From: Bog-756 sp963699085
GTDB lineage: Bacteria > Actinomycetota > Acidimicrobiia > Acidimicrobiales > RAAP-2
Assembly: GCA_963699085.1 (NCBI GenBank)
Contig: CAVOTH010000004.1
Coordinates: 558,001-622,000, forward strand
Length of the DNA: 64,000 bases
Reading direction: 5' to 3'
Below are positions 26,302 through 42,834 of the stretch, piece by piece (positions within the stretch are counted from its first letter, which is position 1; every line of letters begins with the position of its first letter). The position numbers were made by a program, and so were the translations under genes. The notes beneath the pieces are model-generated. The model was not told the DNA's origin. It saw only the letters and a list, made by a program, of their open reading frames with translations, and ran no database searches.

Positions 26302-28182
26302 ATGATCGTGTTGCTCCTGGTCGGGTTCCTCGGCGGGCTCGTTACCGGGATCTCGCCGTGCATCCTGCCGGTGCTGCCGGTGATCTTCGCGTCGGGTGCG
26401 GCCAGCGGGCTGGACGACGATAAGGACGGTTCGGCCCAGTCGACCCAGTCGGTTGCCGTGTCCGAACCGATGGCGGTGACCGAGGCGGTGGCAGGCACGG
26501 TCGGCGCGCCGTCGGGCTCGGTCGGGCTGGAGGATGCACCGGTGGAAGGGGAAGTGCCGAGTGCCCCGACGCCGTACCAAGAGAAGCAGCAGCGCATCGA
26601 CGCGGCCAGGCGCCGACGCCGGCCCATCGCCGTGGTATTCGGTCTGGTCCTCAGTTTCTCGGTGTTCACCCTGCTCGGGATCTGGCTCCTCGGGGCCCTC
26701 GGGCTACCGGACGACCTGCTTCGGTGGATCGGGATCGTGCTGCTCGGTGTGCTCGGCCTCGGCCTGGTGATCCCGGTCGTCGGGGACCTCCTCGAGCGGC
26801 CCTTCGCCCGGATGACGGCCGGGCGGGAGGTGTCCGAGGGCGGCGGCTTCGTGCTCGGCCTCAGCCTTGGTCTCGTGTTCGTACCCTGCGCCGGCCCGGT
26901 GCTGGCCACCCTGTCCGTCGTCGGCAACAAACACCACATCGGGTTCTCGGCGTTGGTGCTGACGGCGGCGTTCGCCGTCGGAGTGGCCATTCCGCTGCTC
27001 CTCTTCGCGCTGGCCGGCCAATATCTGGCGTCACACATGCGGGCTGTTCGGACACACGCTGCCACTACCCGACGGGTGATCGGCGCCGTGTTGATGGTCA
27101 CCGCGTTGGTGCTGGCGTTCAACCTGACCAACGGCATCCAAAATGCGGTGCCCGGCTACACCAACGCCCTCACCAACAACCTCGAGGCCAACCCATCGGC
27201 CATCCGGGCTCTGGACGGCGTGAAGGGGATCTCGGACGGTGGCTCCCTCTCCAACTGCACCCCGTCCAGTCCTGTGCTCCAGAAGTGTGGGCTCGCACCC
27301 AACTTCACCGGGATCACCCGGTGGCTGAATACGCCGGGTGGGCGACCGCTGACCATCGCCGGCCTGAGGGGCCGGGTGGTCCTGGTCGACTTCTGGACAT
27401 ACTCGTGCATCAACTGTCAGCGGTCGCTACCCCACGTGGAGGCGTGGAATGCCGCATACTCCCGGGACGGTCTGACCGTAGTGGGCGTTCACACGCCCGA
27501 ATTCGCCTTCGAGCACGTGGTCTCCAACGTCATCGCGTCCGCCGCCCACCTCGGCGTGCACTATCCGGTGGCCATCGACAACGACTACGGCACGTTCAAC
27601 GCCTACCAAAATAATTACTGGCCGGCCGAGTACCTGATCGACGCCTCAGGCAACGTTCGCCACATCGACGACGGCGAGGGCGAGTACTCGCAGACCGAGA
27701 CGTTCATCCGCCAACTCCTGGTGGCGGCCCACCCGACGGTGTCTCTGCCGCCACGTACCGACGTACCCGACCGGACACCGCAGGATGAGATCACCCCGGA
27801 GAGCTACCTCGGCTACCACTACTACGAGAATGATCTGGCCGACGAGAGCGTCCAACCGGACACGATGGCCACCTACTCGCCGCCGTCCGACCAGCCTCAG
27901 AACTCGTTCTCCTTCGGCGGCCAGTGGAAGGTGGGGTCAGAGGGCGCGGTGGCCGGCAGCGGGTCCACGCTCGCGCTGCGGTTCCAGGCCCAGGATGTCT
28001 ACCTGGTGCTCGGAGGGACCGGAACGGTGAAGGTCGACGTCAACGGGCGTCCGACCCGGACCGTGGCCGTGGGCGGTGTGCCGACCCTCTACACACTGGT
28101 CGGGCCGGGGGCTTACCAGGAGGGCCTGCTGACCCTTTCGGTATCCCCCGGGGTGACCGCGTACGACTTCACGTTCGGTTAG
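26302..28182 (+). CDS. dipZ: DipZ-like CcdA/TlpA thiol-disulfide fusion protein
   Basis: Predicted inner-membrane reductant transporter fused to an extracytoplasmic thioredoxin. The CcdA/DsbD part has GLVTGISPCILPVLPVIF and, after a roughly 60-residue acidic cytoplasmic insert, FVPCAGPVLATLSVVG; the two Cys are the transmembrane pair. After six or so membrane segments comes a TlpA-like domain with DFWTYSCINCQRSLPH (CxxC) and WPAEYLIDASGNVRHIDDG, then a C-terminal beta domain (FGGQWKVGSEGAVAGSGSTL, VYLVLGGTGTVKVDVNGRP), as in mycobacterial DipZ. 626 residues. The long insert right after the first Cys segment is unusual. Confidence 0.9.
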   Translation: MIVLLLVGFLGGLVTGISPCILPVLPVIFASGAASGLDDDKDGSAQSTQSVAVSEPMAVTEAVAGTVGAPSGSVGLEDAPVEGEVPSAPTPYQEKQQRIDAARRRRRPIAVVFGLVLSFSVFTLLGIWLLGALGLPDDLLRWIGIVLLGVLGLGLVIPVVGDLLERPFARMTAGREVSEGGGFVLGLSLGLVFVPCAGPVLATLSVVGNKHHIGFSALVLTAAFAVGVAIPLLLFALAGQYLASHMRAVRTHAATTRRVIGAVLMVTALVLAFNLTNGIQNAVPGYTNALTNNLEANPSAIRALDGVKGISDGGSLSNCTPSSPVLQKCGLAPNFTGITRWLNTPGGRPLTIAGLRGRVVLVDFWTYSCINCQRSLPHVEAWNAAYSRDGLTVVGVHTPEFAFEHVVSNVIASAAHLGVHYPVAIDNDYGTFNAYQNNYWPAEYLIDASGNVRHIDDGEGEYSQTETFIRQLLVAAHPTVSLPPRTDVPDRTPQDEITPESYLGYHYYENDLADESVQPDTMATYSPPSDQPQNSFSFGGQWKVGSEGAVAGSGSTLALRFQAQDVYLVLGGTGTVKVDVNGRPTRTVAVGGVPTLYTLVGPGAYQEGLLTLSVSPGVTAYDFTFG

Positions 28183-28391
28183 CGCGGCGCACCGGTTGCA
28201 CCGTCGCACCGGTTGCACCGGCGGGCCCGAATCGAGTTGCCATGGCCGTAAAAGGCGACGGGACCGCCGTGACCAGGCCCGAAGCTGCCTGGTAATCGCA
28301 GGCGTGCCCCACGGTTGAGGATGGATCCGTGTATAGTCGACTTCCTCGCAAGAGGTCGCCCTTCTCGGTCCAGGAGCAGTCCTGTACTGAT

Positions 28392-28420
28392 TGACACGCC
28401 GGCCTGGATGCGATAGTGTA
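28392..28420 (+). promoter_or_regulatory. rRNA operon promoter
   Basis: TTGACA at 28392-28397, a 17-nt spacer, then TAGTGT at 28415-28420, a perfect -35 and a TAnnnT -10. It lies about 300 nt before the mature 16S, with the boxA-like sequence downstream, as expected for a primary rRNA promoter. Confidence 0.7.
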
Positions 28421-28530
28421 ACTAGTCCCGGTGAACGCCCTTAGGGGTGGCGCCAGGCAACTGCGGTCCCGAGGCCTTGCCTCTGTCTGCGGTCATTCCG
28501 GCACCAACGCCTTTTCGGTGCGTGCCCGGT

Positions 28531-28559
28531 TGCTCCTTGAAAACGGAATAGTGATAGCC
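28531..28559 (+). promoter_or_regulatory. boxA-like element and left arm of 16S processing stem
   Basis: TGCTCCTTGAAAAC (28531-28544) resembles the antitermination boxA (TGCTCTTT...). Overlapping it, AAAACGGAATAGTGAT (28540-28555) is the exact reverse complement of ATCACTATTCCGTTTT at 30394-30409, after 16S. The two arms enclose 16S rRNA and form the expected RNase III processing stem. Confidence 0.75.
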
Positions 28560-28723
28560 AAAAGTCAGTGCGGGCGATCGCGGGGAAACTCGAGATCGCC
28601 AGTCAATTCAAAGCATTGAACGGACAATGTCTGTTCTTTGCCAGTATTCAGTTGACCGAGAGGATCAGTGTCCTCGAGGTCAGCTCTTCGATTTTGATCA
28701 GGCCTTCGGGTCTGGTCGAGGTC

Positions 28724-33708
<4,985 letters not shown>

Positions 33709-33728
33709 TGCTCGTGCTCGCTATGGAA
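33709..33728 (+). promoter_or_regulatory. Right arm of 23S processing stem
   Basis: TGCTCGTGCTCGCTATGGAA pairs perfectly with 30590-30609 in the 16S-23S spacer, closing a 20-bp stem around 23S rRNA. Confidence 0.85.
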
Positions 33729-33810
33729 CGCTCAGGGTGACCCTCGTGGTCACACCGGGCCTCGAGGTCGACCCTTACGGGTCTCGAACCTCGGTCCGAG
33801 GGCGCACAGT

Positions 33811-33928
33811 TTCCGGTGGCCATGGCGGCGGAGATACACCCGTTCCCATTCCGAACACGGCAGTTAAGCCCGTCAGCGCCGATGGTACTTGGGGGGTAGC
33901 CCCCTGGGAGAGTAGGACGCCGCCGGGA
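33811..33928 (+). rRNA. rrf: 5S ribosomal RNA
   Basis: About 118 nt. The terminal helix pairs TCCGGTGGC with GCCGCCGGGA. The conserved loop B/C region CCCGTTCCCATTCCGAACAC and the loop E part GGTACTTGGGGGGTAGCCCC are typical of actinobacterial 5S. It lies 102 nt after 23S and is followed at once by the operon terminator. Confidence 0.95.
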
Positions 33929-33935
33929 TTTCTCT

Positions 33936-33967
33936 GAAGAAGCCCTCCGCTCGCGGGGGGCTTCTTC
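33936..33967 (+). terminator. rRNA operon terminator hairpin
   Basis: GAAGAAGCCCTCCG (33936-33949), loop CTCG, CGGGGGGCTTCTTC (33954-33967): a 14-bp stem with one T-G pair, starting 8 nt after 5S. No T-run follows, as is common in high-GC bacteria. Confidence 0.85.
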
Positions 33968-34225
33968 GCGTTACGGCTGCCGACGCCAGGAGTGTCGACA
34001 CCAGGGTGACGGACGACGGGCGCTGACCGGGTGGGCCGACCGGATCTGCCCGAAATTCACGGTGCGGCGGTTGAATTCGGCCAGAACCGGTCGCGCAGTG
34101 ACAAAAGGTGACTTGTGGGGGCAGGCGGGAGCCGGATGACGTTAGCCGCCCACGTTGGTGCCGGTATCCGGGACTGAGCGCCCAGTTCGGGAGTGGTGGG
34201 AATTCCCGGGTAGGCCCGCTGTGGA
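33968..34225. other. Gene-free gap between rRNA operon and efeB
   Basis: 258 nt between the terminator and the convergent efeB stop. No RNA gene, repeat or convincing open frame is seen. Confidence 0.5.
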
Positions 34226-35458
34226 TCAGACGAGGCCGTGGCCCCAGCGTTGCCCGGGTGCTATTCCAGGAGGGCAGGCGAAGATGCCACTTCCGGTATG
34301 CACCAGGTAGGAGGCGAGGGCGTCCTGGTCGGCCAAGCGGAGTTGGATCGGGATGAATTGGCTGGCCGGGTCCTTCTGGAAGCACACGAAGAACAGTCCC
34401 GCATCGATCTCGCCCGTGGTGGGATCGGTGCCGTCGACAAAGCTGTAACCGCGCCGCAGTATCGCCGCCCCGTGGTTGGTCGACGGCGCCGCCAACCGGA
34501 TGTGGGCATCGTCGGGGATCATCGGGGCACCCGAGGTGTCGACGGCGTTGAGGTCGACCGGCGCGTTCACCGAGGTCGTTCCGATCGGGGACCCGGTGTC
34601 CTTGACCCGCCCGATCGTGCGCTCCTGGTCACCGAGGGTGCTGCGGTCCCACGCCTCGAGGTGGATCCGGATCCGCCGGGCGACCAGGTACGAGCCGCCA
34701 TGCATCCAGGAGTGGTCCCCGCCGTCCACCCACACGAAGGTATTCATCGACTCCTGGTCGGTCGGGACGAGGTTGGCGGTCCCGTCCCGGAACCCGAGAA
34801 GGTTCCGGGGGGTCGCGGCGCCGGGTCCGGGTGAGGCCGTGCGCCCGAACCCGGTCTGCAGGTAGCGGAGAGTGGCCGATCCGAGGGCGAGTCTCGTCAG
34901 GTTGTGGATGGCGTGGAAGGCCACCTGCGCGTCGTCGGCACAGGCCTGGATGCACAGGTCGCCGCCGGAGCGGGCCGGATCGAGTTGGTCCCCGGGGAAA
35001 GCGGGCAGGTCGACCAGCGCCCGTGGACGCTGGCTGGACAGACCGAACCGGTCATCGAAGAGGGTCGGACCGAAGCCGACAGTGAGCGTGAGTCGGGAGA
35101 TGGGAAGACCGAGAGCCTCCCCGGTGTCCGATGGTGGGGCGAACAGGCCGGCTGGCGGGGCGACCGGCTGGCCCTGGGTCATCTGCTCGGCGGCGTCGGA
35201 CCAGGTGGAGAGCAGCGCGGCCAGACCGGTTCGGTCAGCGGTGGTCACGTCGAAGGCGGCGAAGGCCATCCGGGCCTGCTCGGGCGTGGCGATCCCGGCC
35301 TGGTGCGCACCGTGGAACGCAATTCCGGTGCCCTGGTCCTCCGGAGTGGCGGCAGCCCGCGACGTTCCGGCGGCCGCGGCCACGACGGCAGCGGTGGCCA
35401 GGCCGGAGCCCGCCAGCAGCTGTCGGCGACTGAAGGCCGGACCCTTGGCAGGGCTCAC
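34226..35458 (-). CDS. efeB: Dye-decolorizing peroxidase EfeB, Tat-exported
   Basis: Haem peroxidase of the ferrous-iron uptake system, acting outside the membrane. The twin-arginine signal is FSRRQLLAGSGLATAAVVAAAA. The DyP core shows the distal motif GFRDGTANLVPTD (GxxDG), WMHGGSYLVARRIRIHLEAW, and the proximal haem histidine in APSTNHGAAILRRGYSF, then LFFVCFQKDPASQFIPIQ. GTG at 35458 overlaps the efeO stop as GTGA. 410 residues. The neighbour EfeO supports the assignment, but no EfeU permease gene is present in the window. Confidence 0.92.
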   Translation of the reverse strand: MSPAKGPAFSRRQLLAGSGLATAAVVAAAAGTSRAAATPEDQGTGIAFHGAHQAGIATPEQARMAFAAFDVTTADRTGLAALLSTWSDAAEQMTQGQPVAPPAGLFAPPSDTGEALGLPISRLTLTVGFGPTLFDDRFGLSSQRPRALVDLPAFPGDQLDPARSGGDLCIQACADDAQVAFHAIHNLTRLALGSATLRYLQTGFGRTASPGPGAATPRNLLGFRDGTANLVPTDQESMNTFVWVDGGDHSWMHGGSYLVARRIRIHLEAWDRSTLGDQERTIGRVKDTGSPIGTTSVNAPVDLNAVDTSGAPMIPDDAHIRLAAPSTNHGAAILRRGYSFVDGTDPTTGEIDAGLFFVCFQKDPASQFIPIQLRLADQDALASYLVHTGSGIFACPPGIAPGQRWGHGLV

Positions 35459-36412
35459 GACGGGGCTCCGGCTGTGCCATAGGGGGTCAACCGGGCCGAC
35501 AGTCGGGCGAGAGTCGATGCTGTGGCGTCGAGCTGTTGGGACAGTGCGAGCCGGTCCGCCGCCGTGACCGATGTGTCTGGGGTGGCGTCTGGCGGCCCCG
35601 AGCGCGCCGACCAGGTAATCGAGGGTGGCGAACTCACCCGACACCGTGGCGGTCAACGACGGTTCGACCAGCCGGGCCAACGGGCGGATGGTGTTGAACG
35701 AGGCCTGGGCCGCGGCCTCGGTGGCGGCCACATCGACCAGGCCGAGATGGGAGTACTGCTCCTGGCTGACCGGCAAGGCCACGTCAACCACCCAGTCGAG
35801 CTGGTCCACGGCGACGACGCCGATGGCCTCGGGTCCGAGGCGCTCGCGTGACAGCAGGAACTGGGCCGCGGTTGCCTGTCCGGCCAATGCGGCCACATCG
35901 GTGTCGAGCGGTCCGGTCGTCCACAAGTCCCGTTCGATGGCGTGGAGCCCGCCGAACGACTCCTGGGGGCCGACGTCGCTCGACAGCTCATCGAGAGAGT
36001 TGGCGTTGACGGCGTTCTCGGTGTCCAGGTCCCGGAATCCGTCGTAGGCCGATTGGGCCGCGATCTCGGCGTTCCTCGCCCCGGTGACGTCGCCAGAGGT
36101 GGCATCGGCCTGGAGGGAGTTCACCGAGGCGATGAAGGACGCGGTGGTGGCCTCGACCTGGCGTTGGAAGGCGCCGGTGGCCGAAAGGGCGGCCCGGTCG
36201 ATGGCGGCGGTGTCGGCGGTGCCGGCGCCCGGTCCCGCACCGGCGGCCCGGGGCTCTGTCCGGTTCCGGCCGGAGGCGTGGACTGCTGGAGCCCCACTTG
36301 CCGCCGAGCAGCCGGTGAACAGGCAGGCGAGCACCAGGAGCGCCAAAGCCGATCGGGCGCGCCCCTCCCGGAGGTGTGAGGTCGGTGCGCTGTTCGGGTC
36401 GATCAGTGTCAT
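35455..36412 (-). CDS. efeO: EfeO/EfeM-like M75 iron-uptake lipoprotein, one frameshift
   Basis: Predicted periplasmic-side iron-binding partner of EfeB. Lipoprotein signal peptide LALLVLACLFTGC (lipobox Cys near residue 34), then an M75/imelysin-like helical domain with the iron-site motif GGLHAIERDLW (HxxE) and LDTDVAALAGQATAAQFLL. There is no N-terminal cupredoxin domain, so it is the short EfeM type. Near 35600 the frame shifts: LDYLVGALG continues in another frame as PDATPDTSVTAADRLALSQQ to the stop overlapping efeB. About 318 residues when bridged. The shift is probably an indel error. Confidence 0.82.
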
Positions 36413-36563
36413 GGCTGGGGCGACGAGCGCCGCACGTCGTCGAGGATCCGGGCCCCAGGCTACGGGACAGGGACCGCGCACGGTCGGCGGCCGGGCACGG
36501 TCCAGCCCCGCCACGTGCGCCGGCCCACTTCGGCCGCTGCCAGGTCCCAGGTACACTCGAGTG

Positions 36564-37962
36564 ATGTCGCCGAGCACCTCCTCTGGTCCGCCGCGCCCGC
36601 GCACTCCCGGCAGCGGTCCCAGGTCCGGCTCGGGTCGCCCCTCCAGCGGATCGGGGGGCCAACGGTCCGGCGGCTCCGGCAAGCGTCCCCCGGGGACAGG
36701 AGGATCGTCGGGTTCGGGGCGGGGCACTTCAGGGTCGGGCGGAACCGCCTCGGGCGCTCCCGGTCGCAGCGATCGGCTCGGCACGCCCGGCCGGCTCCGG
36801 CTCGGGCGCGCCCCGGTCGCAGCGATCGCTCGGCACGCCCGGCCGGCTCCGGCTCGGGACGCCCGCCCGCGCCGCGACAGCACGACGTCGGGTCATCAGG
36901 GATCCCGCACCGGGAGCGCCGGTCGCGCCGATGGGCCTCCCGGCTCGCGCTCAGGACGGCCACCTGCACGGCGTGGCGGCACCGGAGACAGCCGGGGCAA
37001 CCAGGGTCGGCCCTCGGACCGTTCTGACGACCGACCCGACAGGGGCCAGGTCGTCCGCAAGGGCTGGGGGAGTGTGACCCGACGAGGCGCCTCCCAGGTG
37101 CGCGACGGCGTCGACCACGGCCCCGACGAGGACACCCCCGAAGGGCGACGGCGCTCACGGAAGCGCACCGACGACGTTCATCCCCGAAACCTTTGTGCGG
37201 GTCGACGAGCGGGAGCGGTCCCGTCCCGGCAAAGCCGCCGCACCGGCCCACCGGCCCGTGCGCGAACCCGACGAACTTCCTGCCGACATCGCCCAGGAGT
37301 TGGCCACGGCGGCCGGACCCGACTGGAACTTCCTGCGGGACCGCATCAGCGAGCGGATGGCCGCGGGTATCGGCGCCTACGAGAGGGAGCGTTTCCGTGA
37401 CGCCGCCCGCATCCTCCGCACCGTGGTCGACGCCGTCCCGAATGCACCGTCGGCCCGGGAGCTGCTCGGCCTGTGTCAGTACCACCAGGGCCATTGGAAG
37501 GCGGCCCTGCCCAATCTCGAGATGTTCGCCACCCTCACCGGCTCGGTCGACGAACATCCGGTGCGAATGGACTGCCAACGAGCTCTCGGGCGCCCGAAGC
37601 GAGTGGAGGCCCTCTTCGAGGAGTTGCGCAAGGGGTCACCCGATCCGGAGGTGCTCACCGAGGGCCGCCTGGTGCTGGCCGGTACCCGTGCTGATCTCGG
37701 TGACCTCGACGGGGCCGTGTCACTCCTGGTCGAGGCCGGAGCCGGTCGACTGGTCCGCAATCCTTCGGAGCGGCACCTCCGCCAGTGGTACGTGCTCGCG
37801 GACCTGACGGAGCGTTCGGGTGACCTGGCCAGGGCCAGGGAGCTGTTCCTACGGGTCCAGGCCGCGGAGCCCGACGCCTATGACGTGGCTGACCGGCTCG
37901 AATCGCTGGGGCCACCCACCAAGGTCCGCCGCACGCCGAACCGCACCCGCGGCGCCCGTTAG
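36564..37962 (+). CDS. TPR protein with basic low-complexity N-terminus, frameshifted
   Basis: Unknown function. The well-supported part (from about 37170) is a TPR-like helical protein: YERERFRDAARILRTVVDAV, ARELLGLCQYHQGHWKAALP, LVLAGTRADLGDLDGAVSLL and HLRQWYVLADLTERSGDLAR. Upstream, from the ATG at 36564, is about 200 residues rich in Gly, Ser, Arg and Pro, in a different frame from about 37165 onward. An annotation starting at GTG 37195 would cover only the helical part. The low-complexity stretch also contains a duplicated 53-bp segment whose copies differ by indels, so its frame is unreliable. Confidence 0.65.
36762..36868 (+). repeat. 53-bp duplicated segment
   Basis: ggtcgcagcgatcg followed by ctcggcacgcccggccgg and ctccggctcggg occurs starting at 36762 and again at 36815. 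The second copy lacks one G after gatcg. Both lie inside the low-complexity start of the TPR gene. Confidence 0.75.
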
Positions 37963-37973
37963 GCTCTGCGGCC

Positions 37974-39023
37974 ATGAGCCTCGACCAACTGCTGGGCGAC
38001 GAAGCGGACTCCCTGCTGAAGTACGCCGCAACCGCCTTCCCTTCCGACCTGTTGACCCTTCCCGGCCCTTCCGTCGTCGACGACGTCTTCAGGGATTCCG
38101 ACCGGTCGCCGACGGTGCTCCGCAATCTCGGCACGCTGTACGGAACCGGACGACTCGGAGGCACCGGGTATGTTTCGATCCTGCCGGTCGACCAGGGCAT
38201 CGAACACTCGGCCGCGGCCAGCTTCGCCAAGTTCCCGGCGTACTTCGATCCGGCCCGCCTGTGCGACCTGGCCATCGCCGGAGACTGCAATGCCATCGCC
38301 ACCACCCTGGGCGGACTCGGCATCGTGTCTCGGCGCTACGTGCACCGGATCCCGTTCATCGTCAAGCTGAACCACAACGACTTCCTGAACTACCCGAACA
38401 CCTACGACCAGGTCATGTTCTCCGAGGTGCAGCAGGCCGCCGACCTCGGCGCCGTGGGTGTCGGTGCCACCATCTACTTCGGCTCCGACGGTGCCGACCG
38501 CCAGATCGTGGAGGTCGGCCGGGCCTTCGCCGAGGCCCACCGCCTCGGGATGTTCACGGTCCTGTGGTGCTATCTCCGTAATCCGGCCTTCGTCCACGAC
38601 GGCACCGACTACCACCTGTCCGCCGACCTCACCGGGCAGGCCAACCACCTGGGTGTGACGATCGAGGCCGACATCATCAAGCAGAAGCAACCGGAGAACA
38701 ATGGCGGCTACAACGTCCTGAAGTTCGGAAAGACCGACCCGCTCGTCTACTCGGAACTGACCACCGACCACCCCATCGATCTCACCCGCTGGCAGGTCGT
38801 CAACTGCTACGCGGGCAGAATCCCGCTGATCAACTCGGGTGGCGCGTCTGGAGGCGCGGACGACATGGCCCAGGCGGTGCGCACCGCGGTCATCAACAAG
38901 CGGGCCGGAGGCGCCGGCCTCATCGTGGGGCGCAAGGCCTTCCAGCGGCCGACCGATGAGGGTGCGAGCCTGATCCACGCCATCCAGGACGTCTACCTCG
39001 ACCCCGAAGTCACCATCGCCTGA
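37974..39023 (+). CDS. fbaB: Class I fructose-bisphosphate aldolase (FbaB/DhnA type)
   Basis: Schiff-base aldolase of glycolysis and gluconeogenesis. Characteristic DhnA-family segments: YVSILPVDQGIEHSAAASF, YVHRIPFIVKLNHNDFLNYP, QAADLGAVGVGATIYFGSDG, VLWCYLRNPAF and EADIIKQKQPENNGGYNVLK. The 349-residue length fits archaeal-type class I aldolases found in Actinobacteria. The ATG at 37974 is 11 nt after the TPR gene. A 206-nt gap follows before korA. Confidence 0.93.
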   Translation: MSLDQLLGDEADSLLKYAATAFPSDLLTLPGPSVVDDVFRDSDRSPTVLRNLGTLYGTGRLGGTGYVSILPVDQGIEHSAAASFAKFPAYFDPARLCDLAIAGDCNAIATTLGGLGIVSRRYVHRIPFIVKLNHNDFLNYPNTYDQVMFSEVQQAADLGAVGVGATIYFGSDGADRQIVEVGRAFAEAHRLGMFTVLWCYLRNPAFVHDGTDYHLSADLTGQANHLGVTIEADIIKQKQPENNGGYNVLKFGKTDPLVYSELTTDHPIDLTRWQVVNCYAGRIPLINSGGASGGADDMAQAVRTAVINKRAGGAGLIVGRKAFQRPTDEGASLIHAIQDVYLDPEVTIA

Positions 39024-39229
39024 CATCCCCGGCCCGGTGCCCAGGCCCGGCCCTGCCCAGGTGGTGGAAGGTCGCCGGGGTACCAGTCGGGCGGCGGTAG
39101 TGTCATGGGGGACCTGCGCGCACATGGCGCGCGTCCAGGCCCGGAGCTCATCCGAGCGGGCGCCGGGCTTTCGCAGGGGCGTCGAGGATCGGCCCCCACG
39201 AGCGCTCGGGCAGCACGAAGAGGAGCAAG

Positions 39230-41139
<1,910 letters not shown>

Positions 41140-41143
<4 letters not shown>

Positions 41144-42174
41144 CCGACCTGACCGAGGCCGTACCCGTCCCACTCACGACCCGCAAGGACTGGTCTTCGG
41201 ACCAGGAGGTGCGGTGGTGCCCCGGGTGCGGTGACTACTCCATCCTGGCCGCCGTGCAGATGCTGATGCCCGACCTCGGCGTGCGCCGCGAGTCGACCGT
41301 GTTCCTGTCCGGCATCGGGTGCGCAGCCCGGTTCCCGTACTACATGAACACCTACGGGATGCACTCGATCCATGGCCGGGCCCCGGCCATCGCCACCGGC
41401 CTCGCCACCACCCGTCCCGACCTCGACGTCTGGGTGGTCACCGGCGACGGCGACGCCCTGTCCATCGGGGGCAACCACCTCATCCATGCCCTGCGACGCA
41501 ATGTGAACATCACCATCTTGTTGTTCAACAATCAGATCTACGGCCTGACCAAGGGTCAGTATTCGCCGACGTCCGAGGTGGCCAAGGTGACCAAGTCGAC
41601 TCCGTTCGGGTCGCTCGAGCATCCCTTCAACCCGCTCAGCCTGGCGCTGGGGGCCGAGGCGGGATTCGTGGCCCGTACCCATGACATGGACCGCAAGCAC
41701 ATGCTGGAGGTCTTCCGACGGGCCCACGAGCACAAAGGCGCCTCCTTCGTCGAGATCTACCAGAACTGCAACGTGTTCAACGACGGTGCTTTCGAGGCGA
41801 TCACCGGCAAGGAGCACCGGTCCGACATGCTGATTCCGCTGGTCCACGGTGAGCCCATCCGCTTCGGCTCCGAAGGCCAGTTCGGTGTGGCCATGGATGC
41901 CGAGGGCTCGGTCGAGGTGGTCGAGGTGGCCTCGGTGGGCGAGGGCGCCCTGCTGGTTCACGACGAGCACAAGGAGAACCCGGGGCTGGCCTTCCAGCTG
42001 AGCCGGCTGTCGCGTGGCCCCTATGAGCCCACCCCGATCGGCGTGTTTCGCGACGTCGACCACGCCGAGTACGGCGAGCAGATGGCCCAGCAGATCGCCA
42101 TGGCCACCGAGCGCCGGGGCTCAGGTGACTTTGCCGCGCTTCTACGGTCCGGGTCGTCGTGGACGGTCTCCTGA
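41140..42174 (+). CDS. korB: 2-oxoglutarate:ferredoxin oxidoreductase, beta subunit
   Basis: TPP- and [4Fe-4S]-binding subunit paired with KorA. VRWCPGCGDYSILAAVQ supplies CxxC cluster ligands; SGIGCAARFPYYMNTYGMHS, the TPP site VVTGDGDALSIGGNHLIHAL and NNQIYGLTKGQYSPTSE are typical, as is YQNCNVFNDGAF. 344 residues. Start ATG overlaps the korA stop by 4 nt, so the two are translated together. Confidence 0.95.
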
Positions 42175-42220
42175 GGCCCGGCGGCCGGCAGGTCCGCACC
42201 TAGGCACCTAGGCGCCTCCG

Positions 42221-42772
42221 GTGAGCACCTACCTCCTGCTGCTTCGGGGCATCAACGTGGGCGGTCACAATCGGCTCCCCATGGGCGACCTTCGGGCGCT
42301 GGTGTCCGACCTCGGTTACGGAGCCGTGCGCACCCACTTACAGAGCGGAAACGTGGTGTGTACGGGCACCGGTACCGGGGGTCCAGGCGCCGTGGGCGAT
42401 GCCGTCTCGGCGGCGATCCTCGACCGGCTGTCGCTGACCGTCCCGGTGGTGGCACGCAGCGCAGAGGAGTGGACGGCCATCGTGGATCACAACCCGTTCA
42501 TCGGCGACGAGGACGACCCGAAGCGACTGCACGTGACCTTTCTGGCCAGCCGGCCCGAGCCGGACCGGATTGCCGGAATCGAGGCTCAGGCGGGGGAGTT
42601 CGCTCCCGATCGGTTCGCCGTGGTCGGCCCCGATGTCTACCTGCACATCCCGGGTTCGTACGCCGATTCCCGGCTTCAGAACGGACTACTCGAAAGGCGG
42701 CTCGGGCAGGTATGTACCACCCGGAACTGGCGGACGATCATTGCATTGGCGGAATTGGCCGACCGGGGCTGA
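42221..42772 (+). CDS. DUF1697 family protein
   Basis: Conserved protein of unknown function. TYLLLLRGINVGGHNRLPMG, HLQSGNVVCTG and DPKRLHVTFLASRP are the recognised DUF1697 segments, and RLQNGLLERRLGQVCTTRNW is its typical C-terminal motif. GTG at 42221. 183 residues, family length. It converges with the lipoprotein gene and has no evident functional partner nearby. Confidence 0.88.
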   Translation: MSTYLLLLRGINVGGHNRLPMGDLRALVSDLGYGAVRTHLQSGNVVCTGTGTGGPGAVGDAVSAAILDRLSLTVPVVARSAEEWTAIVDHNPFIGDEDDPKRLHVTFLASRPEPDRIAGIEAQAGEFAPDRFAVVGPDVYLHIPGSYADSRLQNGLLERRLGQVCTTRNWRTIIALAELADRG

Positions 42773-42834
42773 ACGACCTGGCGGAACTGGCCGGCGTCGG
42801 GCCGAAATCCGGCGGCGAACATGCGTGACGGTAG

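Larger units (their letters stand above)
28183..28723 (+). other. rRNA operon upstream and leader region
   Basis: No protein gene is supported. It begins with a 15-nt direct repeat, gcaccggttgcaccg at 28189-28203 and 28206-28220, just after dipZ. The rRNA promoter (28392-28420), a boxA-like element and the left arm of the 16S processing stem lie within it. The part from 28550 on is noticeably less GC-rich than the coding regions. Confidence 0.6.
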
